In this document: positions 9,871-18,670 of the stretch, one piece after another | How the letters are laid out: each line of letters begins with the position of its first letter | Position numbering within the stretch: the first letter of the stretch is position 1 | Source of the DNA: Paraburkholderia bryophila | Lineage (GTDB): Bacteria; Pseudomonadota; Gammaproteobacteria; Burkholderiales; Burkholderiaceae | Direction: 5' to 3' | DNA length: 64,000 nucleotides | Assembly: GCF_003269035.1 (NCBI RefSeq) | Contig: NZ_QLTK01000023.1 | Coordinates: 60,857-124,856, forward strand | The notes under the pieces: model-generated | What the model saw: the letters and a program-made list of their open reading frames with translations, nothing else | The model's database searches: none | Told to the model about the DNA's origin: nothing | Translations under genes and position numbers: made by a program

Positions 9871-10141
9871 TACCTGAGTTCCCTGGCGCAACGAATGGAG
9901 GAAGAACTGAGGAATGCCCGCTCAGCGTTGCGTCCCCGAAGTCTAGAACATCGGCTGCAATGGATGCGCGGAAAAAACTGAACGTACGATTCAAAAAATT
10001 TGTACTAAGCGCGCACTGCGCGGGCGACTTGCAGGGGGTCGACACGCGGGGACCCGAAGCGGTTGATCGATTGCGAACGCGGGTGGGTGAAGCAAGCTTG
10101 AGGCACGGTAGGCGCGCTGAAAGCACGTTGCGAAGCGCCGC

Positions 10142-10681
10142 TTACGCGCTAGCCGGCGCGCCGCTCGTCAGTGCCACCTTCATGGCGGGCAGTTGCTCGA
10201 CCACCGAGGCGAGAATCATCGCCGCGGCGTTGGCCGGAATCGACGCACGCACTCTCGGCTTGTAGATCATGTCGTCGCGGCGAATCACCGCGCCGCTCAA
10301 CGCGCAACGTCCTTTGAGCCGGGCGCGGCAACTGATCCACACCTGGTCGGCGTAGCGGCAGCGCGTCGCGTCCTGCCACAGTACCGCGATGGACGACTCG
10401 GACAGACGCTCCACCACTTCCACCTGAACGTGCGGCGACAGTGCGTAAGCCGCGCGCCGCGAAGCCGGTCGTAGGAGGAAGGCTTCACCCGCGCCTTCGC
10501 CCTCGCCTTCGCTCCGGTCGATGCGACACAACGCGTGGATCACGTGATTCCATACCGACACGCCAGCGTCATGGAAGGCTGCGCCACTCTGCTCGTAAGA
10601 GGCCTGGCACGCTGCCTGGCAGGCACCATTTGCTTGCAGCGCCTGCTGCCGGACCGCGACCGAAACCGTTTCCGTTTTCAT
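10142..10681 (-). CDS. DUF3331-type protein
   Basis: A protein of 179 residues from the ATG at 10681, preceded by GAGAG at a workable distance; the frame extends 16 codons further without a ribosome-binding site. The C-terminal half has RLSESSIAVLWQDATRC, QVWISCRARLKGRCALSG and a final PANAAAMILASV. I associate this pattern with DUF3331, a family largely confined to Burkholderiaceae and without known function. The paired cysteines in CRARLKGRC could bind metal, but this is a guess. It lies downstream of the metallo-hydrolase gene on the same strand (44 bases), so the two may be co-transcribed. Confidence 0.6.
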   Translation of the reverse strand: MKTETVSVAVRQQALQANGACQAACQASYEQSGAAFHDAGVSVWNHVIHALCRIDRSEGEGEGAGEAFLLRPASRRAAYALSPHVQVEVVERLSESSIAVLWQDATRCRYADQVWISCRARLKGRCALSGAVIRRDDMIYKPRVRASIPANAAAMILASVVEQLPAMKVALTSGAPASA

Positions 10682-10725
10682 TTGCCGTTCTCTCGAAGTG
10701 ATGAAAGACGAATCCGACGCCGCCA

Positions 10726-11718
10726 TCATGGCGCAGGCGCGGCTTCGTAGTTGACCGGTACCCAGTCGTACGTCGTGCCGTTCTCTCTGACATGCCCCAA
10801 GCCCGGAAAGGCAATGTGCGCGGCGCCGACCAGATAGTGTCGGTCGGCCGCGAGGTTGAGCGCGTAGCGGCGCGAGCGCTGTGCCGACGCCGCGTCAGTG
10901 TCGTACTCGACGGTAGCCGCAGGGTTCTGCAACTGGATCGATGCCACATGAATCACATCGCCCCAGACCAGCAGATCCTTCGCGTCGCTGTCGACAAGAT
11001 ACGCCGTATGACCCGGCGTATGTCCGGGCAGCGCGATGGTGTGAATCCCCGGTTCGAGATCCGTATTGCCGCTGAAGGTCTTGAAGCGCCCAGCCGCGAC
11101 GTAAGGCGCGACGGACGCGACCGCCGCATCGAAAAAGGTGCTGAGGAAGCTCGGCGCGGTCAGTTTGTTAGCCGGATTCAGCCAATAGTCCGCTTCAGCC
11201 TGGCTGACCCGCACGAGCGCATTCGGAAACACCATCGCGCCGTTGGCGACGATACCGCCCACGTGGTCCTTATGCAGATGCGTCAGCAACACTTCGTCGA
11301 CCTGCTCGGGTTGATAACCGGCGGCGCGCAAATTGGCCAGCATAGGGTCGCAGCAATCGCCGTACAGCACGCCCGCGCCGGTGTCGATCAGAATCAGCTT
11401 CGAGCCGGTGTTGATCAGAAACGCGTTGATCGAACCTTGCACGGGCGCATGCAGAAAATCACGCTGGAGGTCACGGGCAATTTCAGCTTTCGGTACGCCT
11501 TCAACGACCGTATCGATCGGAAACGGATGCGTGCCGTCCAGCAACGCGGTCACTTCAAACTGGCCGACCATGATCCGGTAAAAGCCCGGTGCCTGGTTTC
11601 GGACCTGCGGCGCGGCGGCCGACGCGGCAAGCGGCCAGGCGCTCACGATCACGCTCAATATCACGAGGCACCAGGCCTTTGCCTGGTTCGATCGCGCGTG
11701 CCGGATCGGCTTCTTCAT
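10726..11718 (-). CDS. Secreted metallo-beta-lactamase-fold hydrolase
   Basis: A protein of 330 residues with a signal peptide (about residues 1-35, ending AASAAAP). The metal-binding motif THLHKDHVGG appears in the middle. DTGAG before it and GHTPGHTAY after it provide the remaining ligands expected for a dinuclear zinc site. The layout, including FLINTGSKLILIDTGAG, matches the group that contains N-acyl-homoserine lactonase-like and quorum-quenching enzymes as well as many uncharacterised hydrolases. Export to the periplasm is predicted. The substrate is unknown. The neighbouring downstream DUF3331 gene may be part of the same transcript. Confidence 0.85.
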   Translation of the reverse strand: MKKPIRHARSNQAKAWCLVILSVIVSAWPLAASAAAPQVRNQAPGFYRIMVGQFEVTALLDGTHPFPIDTVVEGVPKAEIARDLQRDFLHAPVQGSINAFLINTGSKLILIDTGAGVLYGDCCDPMLANLRAAGYQPEQVDEVLLTHLHKDHVGGIVANGAMVFPNALVRVSQAEADYWLNPANKLTAPSFLSTFFDAAVASVAPYVAAGRFKTFSGNTDLEPGIHTIALPGHTPGHTAYLVDSDAKDLLVWGDVIHVASIQLQNPAATVEYDTDAASAQRSRRYALNLAADRHYLVGAAHIAFPGLGHVRENGTTYDWVPVNYEAAPAP

Positions 11719-11892
11719 TACGTTCCTGTGGGTTGTCTCAACGGTGAAAAAAGCATACGACGACGCGTCCGTAACCGTTGCTAATTTTTATTAATTGTCC
11801 TGAGCCAGCGGGGTTTTCAGGCGGTTTTAACCCCGGTTTCAGTTCATTGATGACAAAATAAAACCCTGTCCGACGCGCTGAAGTTCGCGTGA

Positions 11893-12408
11893 GCGCAAAG
11901 CCGGTCCGATACCTTTTCGCTTCGACTGCTCTGGTACCGGAACGAACCCGACGCGGCCACGCTCGCCTCATTGTTGACGGACCGCGAAGGCCGGCATCAC
12001 CATGCTTCGATCGCGCCCGGCGAACTGTCGGCGCATTCGCTTGCGCACCTGCGGCACGCGGCCGCCGCGCATCTGCCGCGTGCGCTGTCGCAACTGGTCG
12101 CCGCCACTGGTGCGCCGTTCCTGCAAGCCATCGCCGACGTGCTGAGTCCGTCGTTCGCTCAAGGGCGCGTCGCGCTAGTCGGCGACGCGGCCTGCACGCT
12201 GCGGCCGCATACGGGCTCGGGCACCTCGAAAGCCGCCGACGACGCCGTCAGCCTCGCGCAAGCACTCGACCCGGCCACGGCCACGGCGACGCCCGACATA
12301 CGCCAGACGCTCGCCGACTGGGCCACGGCACGGCGCGCGGCGCTCGAACCACTGCGTCTCAAAGGACCACGGCTAGCGGAGTCGTTCGGTCTTGGGTCGC
12401 CGTCATGA
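11893..12408 (+). pseudogene. Remnant of an FAD-dependent monooxygenase (C-terminal part only)
   Basis: After an in-frame TGA at 11890-11892 the frame reads without interruption to TGA at 12406-12408. It encodes only the last ~170 residues of a PHBH-type flavoprotein: LLWYRNEPD, LTDREGR, then GRVALVGDAACTLRPHTG and GTSKAADDA, the conserved second FAD-binding GD motif and the following helix. The same order is seen in the intact paralogue at 28502-29650 (VWYRK, LVDRHGQ, GDAASVPRPHTAGS). The N-terminal FAD fold (GxGxxG) is absent from all frames upstream. An ATG at 11971 could give a 145-residue product, but it would lack the main cofactor site. A deletion breakpoint near 11890 is inferred. Confidence 0.75.
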
Positions 12409-12680
12409 CGCGACCAAGGGCGTCGGCGCGGATAGGCGCTCATTGCAAAGACCGACGGCCTTAACAACGACATCCGCGGCATTGCACAGCCCATTGCGCG
12501 CCGTTTGAAAGCCGACTAAAGGTTTATTGAATTGCACACTGGAAGCGCGCCGAAAATAAATATTTAACATTTGTCTTTTTCCGAGATAATCGCGCCACCA
12601 CACCGACTTTCACCCTCCATGATTTTGGCCAGACGCAGCGAACTGACAATCTGCCGCGCGACAAACAGAGGTGACGGATC

Positions 12681-13595
12681 ATGCTCAACAACGCAGACAT
12701 TTTCACCGCCACGGCATCCCGGCAAAAGGACTCGCTCGGATGTGTTTCAAATCAGTTGCATAAAGACCTGGAACTGCACACGGGCGAGTTCACGTTTTAT
12801 CGTAAATGCCGGCGCGAACAGAACACCAGCGAGGTCGCCACGCCACCGTCGGACCGCGGCTTCCTGATCGGCATTTCGCTGACGGCCGGCCACCGTCGGC
12901 GGATCATGTCCGGCAATCGTTCGACCCTCCACGACTTCGAAGAAAACTCGGTCTACGTCCGCAACTTCGAAGACGACTATCGAGCCGATCTGCACGGCGC
13001 ATTCGACTTCGTGCTGGTCGAGCTGTCACACGCATTCGTCACGAACACCTGCTATGAGCGCGGAGGTTCGGCGATCAGCGGCTTCTCGTCTCTGCTGGGC
13101 AAGAAAGATCCGCTCTTCGGTCACCTGGCGCAGGCGCTTGCGCTGACCCTGGACCGCCGTAGCGAGGCCAGTCCGCTGTTTGTCGAGCAACTGGGCGTGG
13201 CGCTCGGCACGCATCTGATCGACCGCTATGGCAAGGTCGCGAACGAGTCGGACAAAAAAAACCGGCGCCTCTCGAGCGTGCAGGAAACCCGCGCGAAAGA
13301 CATGCTGCTCGCGAAGACGCAAGGCAGCATCTCGCTCGAAGAAATCGCCAGCGCGTGCAATCTGTCGCGCAGTTATTTCATTCGCGCGTTTCGCGAGACC
13401 ACGGATCGCACGCCGCATCAGTGGTTGCTGGAACGGCGCATCGATCGCGCGCGCGATCTGCTGAAGCATTCCGACGCGCCCTTGTCGGAGATCGCGATTG
13501 CTTGCGGCTTCGCCGATCAAAGCCACTTCACCCGCACTTTCTCGCAGCTAATCGGCGCGCCGCCCGGCACGTGGCGCCGCGAGACCCGCAAGTAG
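12681..13595 (+). CDS. AraC-family transcriptional regulator
   Basis: A protein of 304 residues. The start ATG is preceded by GAGGTGA. The C-terminal ~100 residues form the double helix-turn-helix of AraC/XylS proteins: ISLEEIASACNLSRSYFIRA in the first and LSEIAIACGFADQSHFTRTF in the second. The N-terminal domain does not show an obvious cupin pattern. The domain order is that of small-molecule-responsive activators found near oxidoreductases. The 272-base gap upstream is AT-rich just before the gene, consistent with a promoter. Its target is unknown; the decayed monooxygenase just upstream may once have been one. Confidence 0.88.
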   Translation: MLNNADIFTATASRQKDSLGCVSNQLHKDLELHTGEFTFYRKCRREQNTSEVATPPSDRGFLIGISLTAGHRRRIMSGNRSTLHDFEENSVYVRNFEDDYRADLHGAFDFVLVELSHAFVTNTCYERGGSAISGFSSLLGKKDPLFGHLAQALALTLDRRSEASPLFVEQLGVALGTHLIDRYGKVANESDKKNRRLSSVQETRAKDMLLAKTQGSISLEEIASACNLSRSYFIRAFRETTDRTPHQWLLERRIDRARDLLKHSDAPLSEIAIACGFADQSHFTRTFSQLIGAPPGTWRRETRK

Positions 13596-13838
13596 CGCGC
13601 GGCACGCTTCGGCACGCGTCGATCGACCTGCTTCGATCGGACCGACTTTAGTCAGACGAGATTGCGGCCGACCGCGGACAGGACTTTCTTACAAAGCATC
13701 GTACTTACATACAAGACGTGGAGGTTAGGCCAGGGTAACGTCGAGCCTGCCACACTCAGCCGCCCCGCCCGTCCAGTTCCACCGGCGCTCCGCCGTGTTT
13801 CCCATGCACGCCCCCTATTCCTGAACCTGAAAAAAATC

Positions 13839-16835
13839 ATGATCGAAATAGGCAGCTTCCAGATTGATCTGGACATGCGCACTTTGCGGAAAAACGGCGA
13901 GGTCGTGCATGTCGGGTCACGCGCTTTCGATATTCTCGCGGTCGTCGCCTCCGCCGGCGGACGCCTCGTCACGAAAGACGAGCTGATGGACACGGTATGG
14001 CCGAACACGGTCGTCGAAGAAAACAACGTTCAGGTCCACCTGTCGGCGCTGCGCAAAATCCTCGGCCCGGACCGCGATCTGATCCTCACCGTGCCCGGGC
14101 GCGGCTACCAGCTTCTGCAACGGCGCAAGCACGCGAGCGCCGCCCAGTTCGCCGCGCCGGTGAGCAACGCGCGCAGTCTGCCGCCGTCCAGGTCCGGCTT
14201 GCAGGGACGTGACAACGCAGTCCGGCAGATTCGCGCGATGCTGCCGCAAACGCACGTCCTGACCCTGGTCGGCGCGGGCGGCATCGGCAAGACGAGTCTC
14301 GCGCTCGAAGCGGCGCGCCACACGGCGGGCGACTTCAACGAACCGGTGAGTTTCGTTGAACTGGCCACGTTGAGCACCGAGGGCGACGTGCTCCGCGCAA
14401 TCGCCGAAGCCTGCGGCCTCGACCTGCCGGAGCCGCCCACCGTCGCGCAGCTGGCCGCGGCGTTCGACCGGCAACTCAGGCTGCTGGTGCTCGACAACGC
14501 GGAACATGTGATCGGCGCGATCGCGACCATCGTCGACGCGATCGTGGCCGGCAACGACCTGCTGCGCGTGCTGGTGACGAGCCGCGAACCGCTGCGCATT
14601 CTGCCCGAGGCGATCTTCCGGGTCGATCCGCTCGACGTGCCGTTACCGCAAGCGGGCGCGGCCGAGATTCTGCGCTGTTCGGCGGTGAAGCTGTTCCTGC
14701 AGCGCGCCAATTCGCTGCAAGGCGCGATTGGCGCGGACCCGGAAGAACTGCGTCTCGTCGGCGAAATCTGCCGGCGGCTGGACGGCATTCCGCTCGCGAT
14801 CGAACTCGCCGCCGCGCGCGTCGTCGCGCTTGGCGTGGAAGGCGTCTACCGGCGGCTGGACGACCGCATGGCGATCCTGGCGGGCGGCTACCGCACCGCG
14901 CTGCCGCGCCATCAAACCTTGCGCGCGACCTTCGACTGGAGCTTCGCGATACTCGACACCGACACGCGTACGCTGTTCCGCCGTCTGGCGATATTCGGCG
15001 GCAGCTTCACGTTCGAAGCGATGTGCGCGGTTGCCTGCGACTCGGAGCATTCGGTCGCGAACGCGATCAGCGCGATCACGGAGCTGGTGGCGAAATCGCT
15101 CGTGAACGTCGAGTTCGACGGCCCGGTGGCGAAGTACCGCCTGACCGAATCCACCCGTGCGTATGCGTTGGAGAAGCTGGTTGCCGAAGGCGAGTTGCAG
15201 GCCATCACCTCGCGTAACGCCCGTCATCTGTCCCGTTGCTTCCAGGCACAAACGGACGAGACCCAGCGCAACCACGCCACCCATCCGCAAGACCGCCAGC
15301 AGACGCTCGCCGACGCGCGCGTTGCGTGCGACTGGGCCTTCTCGCCCAAGGGCGATGCGCGCGTCGGCGTCGAACTGGCCTCGAATCTGGTCACCGCGTT
15401 GCTCGATGCGGGCCTGATCGAAGAGTGCTGCACCCGCGCCACGCAGGCCGTGGACGTGCTCGACGCTCTGCCCACCGGCGCCGTCGATACCGCCAGCGAC
15501 ATGCGCGTGCGCGCGGCACTGGCGTCGGCGTTGCCGTATGTGTGCGGACCGGTTGCCAAAGCGGCACAACTCTGGCGCGACGTGCGCGCACGCGCGGCCG
15601 CGACCGGCGACCAGGCCGTCCAGGCACACGCGCTATGGGGCTTGTGGAACACGATGCTGTCGCTCGGCGACATCAATGAATCGATCGACGTGGCGAAGCA
15701 GTTCCAGCAACTCGCCGCCCAGCACGGCACACCGTGGCAGAAGATTCTCGCCGACCAGATCGGCGCCATTTCACAGCATTGTCACGGTGAGCACGCGCAG
15801 GCCAAGGCTGGACTGGAGCGCGTCAGTCAACGCATCGTGCAGTTACGGCGCGACGCGCAAAGCGACGGCTGCTTCGCGGTCGATCCCGCGGTGTACTGCA
15901 ACGGCACGCTCGGCCGGATCGCCTGGCTGCAAGGCGACCCCGACGCAGCCACGGCGCTGATCGACACCGTAATCGAGACGATCCGTCCGGACACGCTCGA
16001 ACCGTCGCTCACGCATGTACTCGGTGCAACGGTGATTCCGTTCGCGCTGATGTCCGGAGATCTGGCGCGCGGCTCGCGCTATATCGACATCATGCGTTCG
16101 CAGGCCGCGCTGCACGGCTTCACGAACTGGCTGGACTATTGCGATTGCCTCGCCGCCTGTCGCGACATTCTCGAAGGACGCGCCGTGCAAGCGCTGCCGG
16201 TGCTCGAGACGCGGCTCGACGCGTTGATGTCGCGCGGTTTCCGGCGTCTGATCACGCCGTTTATCGTGGCGTACGCCGAGGCGCTGATCGACCAGGGCCG
16301 CGTCACGGAAGCCACCACACAACTCAACGACGCGCGCGACTTTTGCCGCAGCAACGGCGAACTGTTTTTCCTGCCGGAAGTCTTGCGGGCACTCGGTGTC
16401 GCGGCCCAAGCCGACGCAGCGCGGCACGCGAAAACCAGCGATGCCTATGCGGCGAAAATCGCGACCGCGTTCGCGTGCTTTTCGGAAGCACTGCAGCTTG
16501 CCCACGCGCAGGGTGCGAAGATGTGGGAGCTGCGGGCGTCGACGGCCATGGCGCGTTTGCTCGACGCACAGGGCAGCGCGGCAGAAGCCGTCGGTATGCT
16601 CGCGCCGCTGCTGGCCGAGTTGCAACGCGCCGCCCGCACTTCCGATGCGAAAGCGGCACAGCTGTTACTCGGCAAGCTGCGCAAACGCAGCGGCAAGAAC
16701 AGCACGATGAACAACGCGAAAAGCGTGGTGAAACCCGTTCGAAAAGCCGCCGGCAAGAACGGCGAAAAAGCCGCCTCGCGACGTCGTCCGGTGGAGAACA
16801 ACCCGCCGCCGGTCCGTTCCTCTATCACTGACTGA
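13839..16835 (+). CDS. Large regulator, second copy: winged helix + STAND-like ATPase + helical repeats
   Basis: A protein of 998 residues from the ATG at 13839 (MIEIGSFQID), which aligns directly with the start of the paralogue at 6847-9870. The winged helix (residues 1-95) contains VGSRAFDILAV and TVPGRGYQLLQ. Walker A is GAGGIGKT at 145-152 and Walker B is RLLVLDNAEH. Helical repeats fill the C-terminal half. Unlike its paralogue it ends in a ~50-residue tail rich in Lys/Arg (KSVVKPVRKAAGKNGEK) that could add non-specific DNA binding. The frame is open 59 codons further upstream but that part is unlike the family. Its last 11 bases overlap the convergent flavoprotein gene. Confidence 0.82.
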   Translation: MIEIGSFQIDLDMRTLRKNGEVVHVGSRAFDILAVVASAGGRLVTKDELMDTVWPNTVVEENNVQVHLSALRKILGPDRDLILTVPGRGYQLLQRRKHASAAQFAAPVSNARSLPPSRSGLQGRDNAVRQIRAMLPQTHVLTLVGAGGIGKTSLALEAARHTAGDFNEPVSFVELATLSTEGDVLRAIAEACGLDLPEPPTVAQLAAAFDRQLRLLVLDNAEHVIGAIATIVDAIVAGNDLLRVLVTSREPLRILPEAIFRVDPLDVPLPQAGAAEILRCSAVKLFLQRANSLQGAIGADPEELRLVGEICRRLDGIPLAIELAAARVVALGVEGVYRRLDDRMAILAGGYRTALPRHQTLRATFDWSFAILDTDTRTLFRRLAIFGGSFTFEAMCAVACDSEHSVANAISAITELVAKSLVNVEFDGPVAKYRLTESTRAYALEKLVAEGELQAITSRNARHLSRCFQAQTDETQRNHATHPQDRQQTLADARVACDWAFSPKGDARVGVELASNLVTALLDAGLIEECCTRATQAVDVLDALPTGAVDTASDMRVRAALASALPYVCGPVAKAAQLWRDVRARAAATGDQAVQAHALWGLWNTMLSLGDINESIDVAKQFQQLAAQHGTPWQKILADQIGAISQHCHGEHAQAKAGLERVSQRIVQLRRDAQSDGCFAVDPAVYCNGTLGRIAWLQGDPDAATALIDTVIETIRPDTLEPSLTHVLGATVIPFALMSGDLARGSRYIDIMRSQAALHGFTNWLDYCDCLAACRDILEGRAVQALPVLETRLDALMSRGFRRLITPFIVAYAEALIDQGRVTEATTQLNDARDFCRSNGELFFLPEVLRALGVAAQADAARHAKTSDAYAAKIATAFACFSEALQLAHAQGAKMWELRASTAMARLLDAQGSAAEAVGMLAPLLAELQRAARTSDAKAAQLLLGKLRKRSGKNSTMNNAKSVVKPVRKAAGKNGEKAASRRRPVENNPPPVRSSITD

Positions 16836-18600
16836 ACACCGGCAGGTCAGCGTGAATGTCCTCGCGCTCACGCCGGCTCAGATACGCGTGAATCTGGCTC
16901 ACCACCGCCGCGCCGTCGCCGACGGCGGCGGCCACGCGTTTTGCCGACTCCGAGCGCACGTCGCCGACCGCGAACATGCCCGGCACGCTGGTTTCGAGCG
17001 GAAAACGCGCGCCAGCTTCCGGCGCGAGCCCGTGCTGTTCGCTGCGAGCGAAGCCGGTGACAACGAAGCCGCGGTTATCGAGTTCGACACCGCTCGCGCC
17101 AAGCCAATCGGTCTTCGGGTCCGCGCCGATAAACAGAAACAGATGCCTTGTTTCGATCGTCTCGTCGATCGTCTCGCCGCGCTGCTCGTCCTCACGGCGA
17201 ATCCGCAACTGCGTGAGGCCCGCTTCGTCGCCATCGAGTCCTTGCAGCACGCAACGCGTACACAGCGTCACGTTGGGCAGCGAACCGATACGGTCGATCA
17301 GATACCTCGACATGCTCGACCCCAGGTCCGCGCCGCGAATCAGCACGCGAATACTGCGCGCGAAGTTGGCCAGAAACACCACCGCCTGGCCGGCCGAATT
17401 GCCCCCCCCCATCAGCACGATGTCCTGCCCCTTCACCAGCTTCGCTTCGATGGTCGACGCCCAGTAGTAGGTGCCGCGTCCTTCAAAATTGTCGAAGCCG
17501 GGTACCGACGGCTTGCGGTACGCCGCGCCGCTGGCCACCACGACCGTGCGGGCGCTGATGCGCTGTCCGTCGAACAGCGACAGCACGAAGAGGTCATCCT
17601 GCCGCTCCACGCACAGGACCTTGCCGGGAATCGCCAGATGCGCGCCGAACTTCAGCGCCTGCTGGAACGCGCGCGCGGCGAGCGCCTGACCGGAAATGCC
17701 GGTCGGAAAACCGAGGTAATTTTCGATCCGCGAACTGGCGCCCGCCTGCCCACCCGGCGCGCGTTGATCGAACACCGCGACCGACAGGCCCTCGGTCGCC
17801 GCATAGACGGACGCGGCAAGTCCCGCCGGCCCCGCGCCGACAATCGCGACGTCGTACACATGCGAGGGTTCGAAGGTCGGCACCAGCCCGAGGCACGACG
17901 CGAGTTGTGCTTCGTCCGGCGCGCGCAGCACCGAACCGTTGGGGCAGAACACCAGCGGAAAATCCCCGGGGCCCGTGGTCATGCCGCCCAGCAGCGTGAT
18001 CGCATCGGGATCGCTGCGGGCGTCGATCACCATCGCCGGATATGCATTGCGGCGCAGAAAGCCTTGCAGTCTGACGAGTCGCGCATCGTCGCCATTGCCG
18101 ACGATGATCGGCCCCAGCCCCTGCTCGATCAGCCCGAGCCGCCGCAGGATCAGCGCACGCATGATGTGCTCGCCGAGTTGCGCGTCGGCGACGATCAACG
18201 CACGCAGCCGTTCCGGCTCGACCACGAGCGTCTCGACCTCCGTCAACGCGATGCCGTCGATCAACGCCGGCTTGCCGGAAAGCTGCGCCATCTCCGCCAT
18301 GAAATGGCCGTCGTCGTGCTCGGTGACGAGCGTCGCGCGGCCGAAACTGTCGCGCGACTCGATCCGCACGCGCCCATGCAACAGCACGAACAGGCCGAGC
18401 GCCACGCGCCCGGTCTCGAAGATCAACTCGCCTACCTTGAACGACATCGGCCGGGCAAAGCGCCGCAGACTTTGAATCTCCGCCGCCGACAGGCGCGGAA
18501 ACATCTGATGCTGCCGGTATTCCAGCGAGGAAAAAGGAAACTCGAGTTCCGACGGCACGGCGGCTGCTGCAGCGACGTCGGAAAAATCCGGGGTGCTCAT
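16825..18600 (-). CDS. Thioredoxin-reductase-like flavoprotein with N-terminal cyclic-nucleotide-binding domain
   Basis: A protein of 591 residues. Residues ~30-160 form a CRP/CNMP-type domain (GRVRIESRDSFGRA, FMAEMAQLSGKPALIDG). Residues ~165-245 resemble a glutaredoxin-like fold without a CxxC. The rest is a two-dinucleotide-domain flavoprotein with FAD motif GAGPAG at 255-260, NADPH motif GGGNSA at 398-403 and a C-terminal GDVRSES. At the place where thioredoxin reductases have CAxC the sequence reads GRGTYYWASTIE, so the redox-active dithiol is missing. It probably reduces a partner protein or small molecule rather than thioredoxin, perhaps gated by a nucleotide. Nine consecutive G bases encode the NADPH glycines. 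Confidence 0.85.
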   Translation of the reverse strand: MSTPDFSDVAAAAAVPSELEFPFSSLEYRQHQMFPRLSAAEIQSLRRFARPMSFKVGELIFETGRVALGLFVLLHGRVRIESRDSFGRATLVTEHDDGHFMAEMAQLSGKPALIDGIALTEVETLVVEPERLRALIVADAQLGEHIMRALILRRLGLIEQGLGPIIVGNGDDARLVRLQGFLRRNAYPAMVIDARSDPDAITLLGGMTTGPGDFPLVFCPNGSVLRAPDEAQLASCLGLVPTFEPSHVYDVAIVGAGPAGLAASVYAATEGLSVAVFDQRAPGGQAGASSRIENYLGFPTGISGQALAARAFQQALKFGAHLAIPGKVLCVERQDDLFVLSLFDGQRISARTVVVASGAAYRKPSVPGFDNFEGRGTYYWASTIEAKLVKGQDIVLMGGGNSAGQAVVFLANFARSIRVLIRGADLGSSMSRYLIDRIGSLPNVTLCTRCVLQGLDGDEAGLTQLRIRREDEQRGETIDETIETRHLFLFIGADPKTDWLGASGVELDNRGFVVTGFARSEQHGLAPEAGARFPLETSVPGMFAVGDVRSESAKRVAAAVGDGAAVVSQIHAYLSRREREDIHADLPVFSQ

Positions 18601-18670
18601 GACATGACCTCTTCTAGCGCGTCATCGTGACGACGGATTGCACATCACGCCGCGGTTGCTTTACCGCCCT

